Shown piece after piece: positions 15,608-23,197 of a DNA stretch of 39,153 bases. A model generated the notes under the pieces. That model had not been told where the DNA came from. It saw only the letters and a program-made list of their open reading frames with translations, and did no database searches. The stretch's first letter is position 1; each line of letters starts with the position of its first letter. A program made the translations under genes and the position numbers. The DNA comes from Verrucomicrobiota bacterium (lineage in GTDB: Bacteria > Verrucomicrobiota > Kiritimatiellia > JAAZAB01). The DNA is taken from assembly GCA_018898455.1 (NCBI GenBank), contig JAHIJO010000009.1:1-39153 (forward strand), given 5' to 3'.

Positions 15608-18217
15608 ATGTCCGATTCTCTGACCCCCATGATGCGCCAGTACCGGAAAGTGAAGGCGGAACTGCCGCCCAACACAATTCTCTTTTTCCGCTTGGGCGAT
15701 TTCTATGAGATGTTCTTCGAGGATGCCATCGAAGCCTCACGGATCCTGGATATTGCCCTGACCAAGCGCCAGAAGGTGCCCATGTGCGGCGTGCCGTACC
15801 ATGCTCACGAGAGCTACCTGGCCAAGCTGATTCGGGCCGGCAAGAAAGTGGCGGTGTGCGACCAGATGGAGGATCCCGCCGCCGCCAAGGGAATCGTCCG
15901 GCGCGAGGTGACGAGCGTACTCACTCCAGGCGCCGTGCTGACCGATCAGCTCCTGGAAGCTCATCGCAACAATTACCTGGCCGGCCTGTATATAGCCGGC
16001 GATCTGTACGGCTTGGCACTTTTGGATTTGTCCACCGGCGTCTTCTGGGGCGAAGAATCGCGGGATGCCGACACGCTTCGGGATAATCTCCTGCGGTACG
16101 CCCCCACGGAATGCGTTATACCCGCCGGAATGGCAGAAAACCCTGGCGCCGCCGGGAGCTCCATGGCAAGCCCGGACTCGTTGCTCCGCGCGCTCATCAG
16201 TCCGAATGTCCCGATTCTGGTCAGTCCCTACGATGACTGGGCGTTTGAGTTGGAGACCGCCTACGACACGCTGGTGCGCCATTTCGGAGTCCAGTCGCTG
16301 GATGGTTTTGGAAGTGAGGGACATCCGGCCATCATCGGCGCCGCCGGCGGCGTCCTGCATTATGTCAAGAACGCCCTGCATCGCAACCTGGATCATGTGC
16401 GGCAACTGCGCGTCAAGAACCCGGATGATTTTCTGGTCATGGATGAAGCCACGCGGATGAACCTGGACCTGGTGGCGATCCGGGGCTTGCCCCGCATTGC
16501 CACCGAAGTTCCTTCATTACGAAACACGAGTGGGACGGGACAACCGGCCGGCATAACCGCGACGCTCCTGGGCGTGCTGGATGTCACGAAGACGGCGATG
16601 GGCGGGCGGCTTTTGCGCGAGTGGATTCTCCGGCCCCTTGCCCGGTTGGAAGACATTCGGCGCCGACACGACGCTGTGGAAACTTTTATTGCCCATCGTG
16701 CCCTGTTGCATAGCCTGCAGGATACGCTCGCCGGCATCCGTGATATGGAACGGGGCATAGCTCGGCTGGGCGCCGGAAGCGGCAACGCGCGGGACGTCCG
16801 CGCGCTGGGCCAGTCGCTGGTGCAATTGCCGGCGGTCCGCGAGGCGCTGGTCTCACTTGAAGCGGGGCAGGCTGTGTCTCTTCTCGCCGAGTTGGCCCAA
16901 GCAGTGACGCCGCTTCCCGACCTGGTCGGACTGATCGACCGTGCGATCGTCGAGGAACCTCCGATCCCCATCATGGAAGGCGGAATCATTTGCCGGGGCT
17001 ATCACGCCGAGCTTGACCTCCTGCGCGACGCCGCCGCGCAAGGCAAGAGCTGGCTGGCGGAATACCAGGCGAAGGAACAGCAGCGCACAGGCATCAAGAC
17101 CCTCAAGGTCCGCCACAATAAGGTGTTCGGTTATTACATCGAGATATCCAAGGGCCAGGCCGCCAATGCGCCGGCCGATTACGCTCGCAAGCAGACCCTT
17201 GTCAATGCGGAGCGGTTCATTACTCCGGAGCTCAAGGACTACGAAACGAAAATTTTCGGGGCCCAGGACAAAGCCATGGCCCTGGAATACGACCTGTTCC
17301 TCGAAATCCGCGACGCCGTGGTTCGGGAGACCGCGCGCATCCAGGCCGCCGCCCGGGCCGTGGCCCAGTTGGACGTGCTGACAGCGCTGGCGGACCGGGC
17401 GTTGACCCTGCGCTACGTTCGGCCCGTCATGACCTCCGGCAATGTCATCCGCATCCGGGACAGCCGCCATCCCGTGATCGAGCAGATCCCGGGGACAGAC
17501 CGGTTTGTACCCAACGACGTTCTGCTGGATGGTGGACAAAACCGGCTGGCGATCATCACCGGACCAAACATGGCGGGAAAATCCACTTATATTCGGCAGG
17601 TCGCCTTGATCGTAATCATGGCGCAGATGGGCTCTTACGTGCCGGCCGCTGAAGCTGAAATCGGCTTGGTAGATCGGGTTTTCACGCGGGTGGGCGCCGG
17701 TGACGACCTGGCGCGCGGACGAAGCACCTTCATGGTGGAAATGCAGGAGACGGCCAATATCCTGAACAACGCCACGCCGAAAAGCCTGATCGTGCTCGAC
17801 GAAATCGGGCGCGGGACCAGCACGTTCGACGGCATCAGCATCGCCTGGGCGGTGGCGGAACACCTGCACGGCGAGGTCAAGGCCAAGACCCTGTTCGCCA
17901 CCCATTATCATGAACTGACCGATCTGGCGCTGACCCTGCCCGGGGTGAAAAATTTCAATGTCCTTGTCCGCGAACAGGGCGACCGGATCGTTTTCCTGCG
18001 CAAGATCGTACCCGGGGGAACCGATAAGAGTTACGGAATCCACGTGGCGCGTCTGGCGGGTCTGCCGCGGGAGGTTGTGGACCGTGCCAAAGAAATCCTG
18101 CTCAATCTCGAGGAAGGCGAATTTGGGGATGCCGGCCAGCCCAAGATCGCCATGCGCCGGATTCGCCGGGACAAGAAGGATGCTCGTCAACTGTCGCTGT
18201 TCGAGCGGGAGAAATAG
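15608..18217 (+). CDS. mutS: DNA mismatch repair protein MutS
   Basis: The 869-residue protein recognises mispaired bases and starts mismatch repair with MutL. The mismatch-reading motif is present near the N-terminus (GDFYEMFF, with F32 and E34). Connector, lever and clamp domains follow. The ATPase domain has Walker A GPNMAGKST (about residues 652-660), the VFTRVGAGDDLARGRSTFMVEM segment split over the dimer interface, and Walker B with LDEIGRGTSTFDG and ATHYHEL. The length is normal for bacterial MutS. The ATG at 15608 has GAAAGG upstream. MutL is not in this window. The gene ends next to a small palindrome. Confidence 0.98.
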   Translation: MSDSLTPMMRQYRKVKAELPPNTILFFRLGDFYEMFFEDAIEASRILDIALTKRQKVPMCGVPYHAHESYLAKLIRAGKKVAVCDQMEDPAAAKGIVRREVTSVLTPGAVLTDQLLEAHRNNYLAGLYIAGDLYGLALLDLSTGVFWGEESRDADTLRDNLLRYAPTECVIPAGMAENPGAAGSSMASPDSLLRALISPNVPILVSPYDDWAFELETAYDTLVRHFGVQSLDGFGSEGHPAIIGAAGGVLHYVKNALHRNLDHVRQLRVKNPDDFLVMDEATRMNLDLVAIRGLPRIATEVPSLRNTSGTGQPAGITATLLGVLDVTKTAMGGRLLREWILRPLARLEDIRRRHDAVETFIAHRALLHSLQDTLAGIRDMERGIARLGAGSGNARDVRALGQSLVQLPAVREALVSLEAGQAVSLLAELAQAVTPLPDLVGLIDRAIVEEPPIPIMEGGIICRGYHAELDLLRDAAAQGKSWLAEYQAKEQQRTGIKTLKVRHNKVFGYYIEISKGQAANAPADYARKQTLVNAERFITPELKDYETKIFGAQDKAMALEYDLFLEIRDAVVRETARIQAAARAVAQLDVLTALADRALTLRYVRPVMTSGNVIRIRDSRHPVIEQIPGTDRFVPNDVLLDGGQNRLAIITGPNMAGKSTYIRQVALIVIMAQMGSYVPAAEAEIGLVDRVFTRVGAGDDLARGRSTFMVEMQETANILNNATPKSLIVLDEIGRGTSTFDGISIAWAVAEHLHGEVKAKTLFATHYHELTDLALTLPGVKNFNVLVREQGDRIVFLRKIVPGGTDKSYGIHVARLAGLPREVVDRAKEILLNLEEGEFGDAGQPKIAMRRIRRDKKDARQLSLFEREK

Positions 18218-18237
18218 CAGGCCAAAACCGTTACCTC

Positions 18238-18252
18238 AGCGCCTTTGGCGCT
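18238..18252. repeat. small three-base-loop palindrome after mutS
   Basis: AGCGCC (18238-18243) pairs with GGCGCT (18247-18252) around TTT, 20 bases after the mutS stop. Nothing else is recognised in 18218-18454. Confidence 0.6.
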
Positions 18253-18454
18253 AACCACGTAACTGAAGTGTTGCGTCGATCGTCCCTGTGTGCTTGACAG
18301 CATGAAGAATCCGTCTTTTTTCGCCAAACACTGGCAATAAATAGTTGCAGAAGTGAAGGCCAGGGCGGATAATGAATCTGAATGACTTTGGGGAACGAAG
18401 CAATACTCTTTCAGATGAAAGGCCTTTGCAAATTGCCGCGTTGGCCTGGTTGCC

Positions 18455-19579
18455 ATGCAAGCTAACTATCCATGCGACTCGATATCCCGTCGTCATTTCT
18501 TGGCGACGCTGGGCGCCGGCGCGGCGGGATGTGCCCTGGCCCGGCTGGCGCCGGCGGCAGATAAAGGCCCGCTCCATGAAGCCTTATTTTACGATAAACT
18601 GGACAAAGGAACCATCCGCTGCCGACTGTGTCCCCGGGGGTGTATCGTGGCTGATGGAAAACGGGGATATTGCCGCGTCCGGGAGAACCGGAAAGGGACA
18701 TATTATTCCCTGGTTTATGGCCGGCCATGCGCCACGCATCTGGATCCCATCGAAAAAAAACCGTTCTTTCACGTCTATCCCGGTAGTCTGGCCTATTCGA
18801 TCGCCACGGTGGGATGCAATCTGTCCTGTAAGTTCTGTCAGAACTGGGATATCTCGCAGGCCAGCCCCGAAGATGTGTCCGTGCCGTATCGTGCGCCGGC
18901 GGATATCGCCTCGACCGCCAAACGGTCGAAGGCCAAGACCATCGCCTATACCTACAACGAGCCGACAATCTATCCTGAATACCTGATGGACTGTGCCCGG
19001 GCCGGACGGGAGGTTGGTATCGAAAGCGTCATGGTCAGCAACGGCTTCATTTCCGCGGAAGCCCAGCAAGCGCTGTTGCCCCTGCTGAAGGCGATCAAGA
19101 TTGATTTAAAGGCGTTTACTCCCTCGTTTTATCCCGAGGTCTGCGGCGGCCGGCTCCAGCCGGTGCTGGATTCCCTGAAACGGCTCTCGGGGTCGGGAGT
19201 CTGGTATGAGATCGTGGCGCTGGTGATCCCGACGCTCAACGACAGCGCCGATGAGATCAAGCGGATGTCAGCCTGGATCGTCAAGGAGCTGGGCCCGGAT
19301 GTGCCCCTGCATTTTTCCCGGTTCCACCCGATATACAAGATGAAGAACATTCCGCCGACTCCGCCGGAGACCCTGCGCCGCGCGCGGGAGATTGCCGCGG
19401 GGGAGGGCATTCATTTTGTCTATATCGGCAACGTGCCGGGGGAAGAGGCGCAGAACACGCTCTGCCCGTCGTGCAAGGCGATGCTGATCCGGCGCTACGG
19501 GTATCGCATCCTGGAAAACACGATCGTGAACGGCCGGTGCCAGGCCTGCGGCAAACCCGTGCCCGGCGTATGGTCGTGA
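18455..19579 (+). CDS. amrS: radical SAM enzyme of the AmmeMemoRadiSam type with a Tat signal
   Basis: The 374-residue protein has the radical SAM cluster motif CNLSCKFC (C121, C125, C128) in the family context TVGCNLSCKFCQNWDISQ. Before it lies a CRLCPRGC segment, and near the C-terminus a zinc-knuckle-like pair CPSCK and CQACG. These features match the AmmeMemoRadiSam radical SAM family (AmrS), whose reaction is not established to my knowledge. The N-terminus carries a twin-arginine motif (SRRHFLATLGAGAAG), which would imply export or membrane anchoring. That is odd for an oxygen-sensitive enzyme, although Tat exports folded proteins. The partner proteins Memo and AMMECR1 are not in this window. 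Confidence 0.88.
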   Translation: MQANYPCDSISRRHFLATLGAGAAGCALARLAPAADKGPLHEALFYDKLDKGTIRCRLCPRGCIVADGKRGYCRVRENRKGTYYSLVYGRPCATHLDPIEKKPFFHVYPGSLAYSIATVGCNLSCKFCQNWDISQASPEDVSVPYRAPADIASTAKRSKAKTIAYTYNEPTIYPEYLMDCARAGREVGIESVMVSNGFISAEAQQALLPLLKAIKIDLKAFTPSFYPEVCGGRLQPVLDSLKRLSGSGVWYEIVALVIPTLNDSADEIKRMSAWIVKELGPDVPLHFSRFHPIYKMKNIPPTPPETLRRAREIAAGEGIHFVYIGNVPGEEAQNTLCPSCKAMLIRRYGYRILENTIVNGRCQACGKPVPGVWS

Positions 19580-19597
19580 GGAGTAAATGAAAAATGC

Positions 19598-19640
19598 AGA
19601 ATTAAAAAATCAGAAGGTTGATCCGTCCTTTTTTAATTCT
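19598..19640 (+). terminator. AT-rich hairpin after amrS
   Basis: AGAATTAAAAAA (19598-19609) pairs perfectly with TTTTTTAATTCT (19629-19640) around a 19-base loop, 18 bases after the stop. The stem has few GC pairs, so its strength as a terminator is uncertain. Confidence 0.35.
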
Positions 19641-19664
19641 TAATTTTCTTGATTGCGATCCTGC

Positions 19665-19694
19665 TTGCCAAGCGATCCCGGTCTGGGTTAGAGT
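19665..19694 (+). promoter_or_regulatory. possible promoter for tRNA-Arg
   Basis: TTGCCA (19665-19670) is 18 bases before TAGAGT (19689-19694), which is 26 bases ahead of the mature tRNA start. Both boxes differ from consensus. Confidence 0.35.
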
Positions 19695-19720
19695 CCACTC
19701 CATCCGTACGCAAATAAACT

Positions 19721-19794
19721 GCGCCTGTAGCTCAATTGGATAGAGTGTCGGCCTCCGAAGCCGAAGGTTGTGGGTTCGATCCCCGCCAGGCGCA
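19721..19794 (+). tRNA. tRNA-Arg (anticodon CCG)
   Basis: All four cloverleaf stems can be drawn. The acceptor is GCGCCTG with CAGGCGC, the D stem is GCTC with GAGT, the anticodon stem is TCGGC with GCCGA, and the T stem is GTGGG with CCCGC. The anticodon loop CTCCGAA gives CCG, which reads the Arg codon CGG. The T loop is TTCGATC and the discriminator base is A. CCA is not encoded, since ATT follows, so the end must be added by a CCA-adding enzyme such as that at 3503-4849. Confidence 0.96.
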
Positions 19795-19797
19795 TTC

Positions 19798-19824
19798 TAT
19801 CTCTAACAGTTCCTGTTAGAGATA
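19798..19824. repeat. 12-base-pair palindrome spanning the trxA stop codon
   Basis: TATCTCTAACAG (19798-19809) pairs perfectly with CTGTTAGAGATA (19813-19824) around the three-base loop TTC. It covers the trxA stop codon (19816-19818) and begins four bases after the tRNA. It could terminate both converging transcripts but lacks a T-run. Confidence 0.75.
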
Positions 19825-20145
19825 AGTGTTCAGCTTGGCTTTCAGGTCGGCTTTTCTCAGGGCGCCCACCATTTGTTCCTGAACGGCGCCGCCCTTGATT
19901 ACCAGCAGGGTTGGAATGGATCGGATGTGAAACTTTTCCGCCAGTTCCCGGTTTTCATCCACGTTGACCTTGCCAATTTTGATTTTACCGGTGAGTTCCG
20001 CGGCCAGCTCGTTGAGCACGGGGGCAATCATCTTGCAGGGGCCGCACCATTCCGCCCAGAAATCAACCAGCACGGGGATCTCCGCTTGCATCACTTCCGC
20101 TTGCCAAGTGTCCTTGGAAAAGTGAACAACATTGCCTTCTGCCAT
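19816..20145 (-). CDS. trxA: thioredoxin
   Basis: The 109-residue protein is a classic single-domain thioredoxin that reduces disulfides in cytoplasmic proteins. The active site WCGPCK (C34, C37) sits at the usual place after VLVDFWAEW. The cis-proline region IRSIPTLLVIKGG and the C-terminal helix are also present. A strong ribosome site (GGGAGG) lies upstream. It starts 15 bases after the stop of the tail-anchored repeat protein, so the two are probably co-transcribed. No thioredoxin reductase is in the window. Confidence 0.97.
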   Translation of the reverse strand: MAEGNVVHFSKDTWQAEVMQAEIPVLVDFWAEWCGPCKMIAPVLNELAAELTGKIKIGKVNVDENRELAEKFHIRSIPTLLVIKGGAVQEQMVGALRKADLKAKLNTYL

Positions 20146-20160
20146 GATGTCGCCTCCCTT

Positions 20161-21495
20161 CTACAACAGCGATGCCGGAATCGGCAGAACGAGTTCCGGG
20201 CCGAACGCTTGTGCCGCCAGGATGTAAACCAAGCCAGCCGCCAGCACGACCGCGGCGGCGGCAACCGCGAAAAAGACAGGGCTCTGTTCCTCGGTTGCCG
20301 GAATCAATTCCTGTTCGGCGGCTTCCGCTGAAATGGCGGCCGGCGCCGCCACGCTTCCCGGTTGCTTCAGGATCACGGTCCGCGGGGCTACGTTGCGTTC
20401 CGTACGTTTGATTTTGATGGTTTTCCGCTGGGTAATAGGAATTTGTCCCGCTTCCGCCGGCAGGTCAATTTTCGCCGTTTCCGCTTTTTTGGCCTTCTGT
20501 AACGTTGAACTTTCAGAGTCCGCTTTCCCGGTGAGATCTTGATCCAGGCCCGCGCTTGAGGGCCGCTTCAGCCGGATGGTGTGCGGCGTTGGAACGGTGG
20601 TAATGGGGGTTGTCGTACGTTTGGTTTCTCCAGCCGGCTGGGATGTCGGTGTCGATTCTTCCACCAGGATACGCGACGTGGTCGTCATGGCTTGCGGAAG
20701 ATCCGGGGTTCGAATCACCGTCGGCGCTTCGCCGATGGCATCGGTGTGCACCTTGAGTTGAGATGGGGTCGCTACAAATCCGGTGCTTGGCCGTTTGAGC
20801 CGAATGGTCTGTGGAATCACTGTAATCGGAGACGTTACCCGCTTGGTGGAGTCTGCCGGGGCCGCGGCTGCCGCTGTAGCATCCAGGATCAAGCGTGTTG
20901 TTCTGCCTTTTTTATCGCCGCCGGTTGCTGAATGCATTGCCGTGGGCGCCTCCATCGGACTGGTTTTAACCTTGGCTGGCGCCGCCGGGGCGTTTAAGTC
21001 CGGGTGAATGGTAATGGGTACCGTTGGCGGTCGCTTGAGTTGAATCGTCGGTGGCACGGCCGCGATCGTCGTGAGGTCTGAAACAGGGATGCTGGTGGTC
21101 ATCCGCTTGCCATCCGCCGGTTTTTGGGGTGAAGCCATAACATCGGTTAAGGAAATACGGATCGTTTCCGACTTGCGTCTCGTGGCCGGCCGAGGTTGGA
21201 TTCCCTCCATGGGGTTTGTACTGCTCTTGGGTATTGTTTCGTGGCCGGTCGTGGGGACCTCTTCCAGCGGCGCCGTGTCTCCCTTGCCGGCAGGCGCTAT
21301 ATCCGCCAGGCTGATTCTGGTGGTGGTTGACCGTTTCAATTGAATGGTTTTCGGCGTCAAGGAGGGTGGAGAAACGCCCTCGGGCCGTTCCCCATCCGCC
21401 GGCTGAATGGGAATGACCCGGGTGGTCATTTTCTTTCCGGGTGTTCCCCCGGGCGCCGGTTCCGTCGGCCGTTGTGTTGGAGGGTTGTCAGGCAT
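20161..21495 (-). CDS. tail-anchored low-complexity protein with TI.LKRP repeats
   Basis: The 444-residue protein is rich in Pro, Thr, Ala, Lys and Ser and has no globular domain that I recognise. A short basic motif recurs: KTIQLKRS, PTIQLKRPP, QTIRLKRPS, HTIRLKRPS, KTIKIKRT and RTVILKQP. A second motif, TRISLADI and TIRISLTDV, appears near the N-terminus. One hydrophobic segment close to the end (about residues 413-430, FFAVAAAAVVLAAGLVYI) would anchor it with the long N-terminal part in the cytoplasm. The repeats could be docking sites for a partner. It lies between frr and trxA on the same strand. No ribosome site is visible before the ATG. Confidence 0.75.
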   Translation of the reverse strand: MPDNPPTQRPTEPAPGGTPGKKMTTRVIPIQPADGERPEGVSPPSLTPKTIQLKRSTTTRISLADIAPAGKGDTAPLEEVPTTGHETIPKSSTNPMEGIQPRPATRRKSETIRISLTDVMASPQKPADGKRMTTSIPVSDLTTIAAVPPTIQLKRPPTVPITIHPDLNAPAAPAKVKTSPMEAPTAMHSATGGDKKGRTTRLILDATAAAAAPADSTKRVTSPITVIPQTIRLKRPSTGFVATPSQLKVHTDAIGEAPTVIRTPDLPQAMTTTSRILVEESTPTSQPAGETKRTTTPITTVPTPHTIRLKRPSSAGLDQDLTGKADSESSTLQKAKKAETAKIDLPAEAGQIPITQRKTIKIKRTERNVAPRTVILKQPGSVAAPAAISAEAAEQELIPATEEQSPVFFAVAAAAVVLAAGLVYILAAQAFGPELVLPIPASLL

Positions 21496-21568
21496 AGTAA
21501 AACATTAATTACCAGTAATAACCAAAATGATACATCACGCCAGGGGCCAAGTCAAAATAATTTTTAGA

Positions 21569-22132
21569 CTAGAATGACATCATTTCTTTTTCCTTGGTTT
21601 CAAGGATCTGATCCATTTTCCGGATGGCATCGTCCGTGTATTTCTGAATTTCCTTCAGGCCCTGATCCTTTTCATCCTCGGTGATTTTGCCTCCCTTTTG
21701 AAGAACTTTAATCTGTTCATTGGCTTCCTGGCGGATGTTCCGCACCGCCACGCGCGCTTTTTCCGTCATTTGCTTGGCCACTTTGGTCAGTTCCTTGCGG
21801 CGTTCCCCGCTGAGCTCGGGAATGGGAACCCGGATCACGCGACCGTCGTTCAACGGTGTAATGCCCAGGTTGGCCGACAGGATGGCCTTTTCGATGGCGG
21901 GTAGGGCCGTGGGATCGTAGGCGTTGATGACAATCAGGCGCGTATCCGGTGTGGATATGTTGGCGATTTCCCGTAACCGGACCGCCGCGCCGTAATACGG
22001 CACGGAAAGATGGTCGACCAGACTCGCGGAGGCTTTTCCCGTGCGCAGTCCGGAAAACTGCTGGTTCAGGAACTCCAGTGATTTTGTCATCTTGTCGTCG
22101 GTTTCCAGCAAGACATCATCCAGGGATTCCAT
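21569..22132 (-). CDS. frr: ribosome recycling factor
   Basis: The 187-residue protein frees ribosomes from mRNA after termination, together with EF-G. Family landmarks include the N-terminal helix, LRTGKASASLVDHLSVPYYG, and IPELSGERRKELTKVAKQMTEKARVAVRNIRQEAN, followed by the long acidic C-terminal helix. Length and motif order are normal. AGGGGG precedes the ATG. It follows pyrH, the common bacterial order, with 85 bases between them. Confidence 0.97.
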   Translation of the reverse strand: MESLDDVLLETDDKMTKSLEFLNQQFSGLRTGKASASLVDHLSVPYYGAAVRLREIANISTPDTRLIVINAYDPTALPAIEKAILSANLGITPLNDGRVIRVPIPELSGERRKELTKVAKQMTEKARVAVRNIRQEANEQIKVLQKGGKITEDEKDQGLKEIQKYTDDAIRKMDQILETKEKEMMSF

Positions 22133-22217
22133 CGTATCATTCCCCCTAGTTTTGCCCGGTCGTAAGTCAAAAGTCGCAAGCCACAGGTCACTCCAGACTT
22201 TCGACTTCCTATTATTG

Positions 22218-22982
<765 letters not shown>

Positions 22983-23111
22983 CTATGGCTTCTCAGGTTG
23001 TCAGCATAAGGAAAACCGTCTGAACAGTCAAAGCCAAATGTGTTGAAAATGGGGAAAGGCTGGGTACATCGTACGAACGTTTAAAATCCTTTTTTCTTGA
23101 GAAGATTTTTA

Positions 23112-23144
23112 TGGAGTGCGGGAGCCGGCGCTCCCGCTTTATGG
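23112..23144. repeat. modular intergenic repeat, TGGAGTGCGG...CCGCTTTATGG type, short form
   Basis: The ends TGGAGTGCGG and CCGCTTTATGG match those of the element at 4929-5004, but the interior is replaced by a hairpin. GCGGGAGC (23118-23125) pairs with GCTCCCGC (23130-23137). It is the main feature of the 248-base gap 22950-23197. Confidence 0.6.
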
Positions 23145-23197
23145 TGCGCGGCGGCGAGCATGGCCAGCGCGGTTTTGTTCATTCAATTGTTTTCCTA

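Noticed and set aside
16853..18190. Open frame of 445 codons on the minus strand
   Set aside because: It lies wholly inside mutS, antisense to highly conserved ATPase sequence, and its translation shows no family features. Such frames are expected in GC-rich genes.
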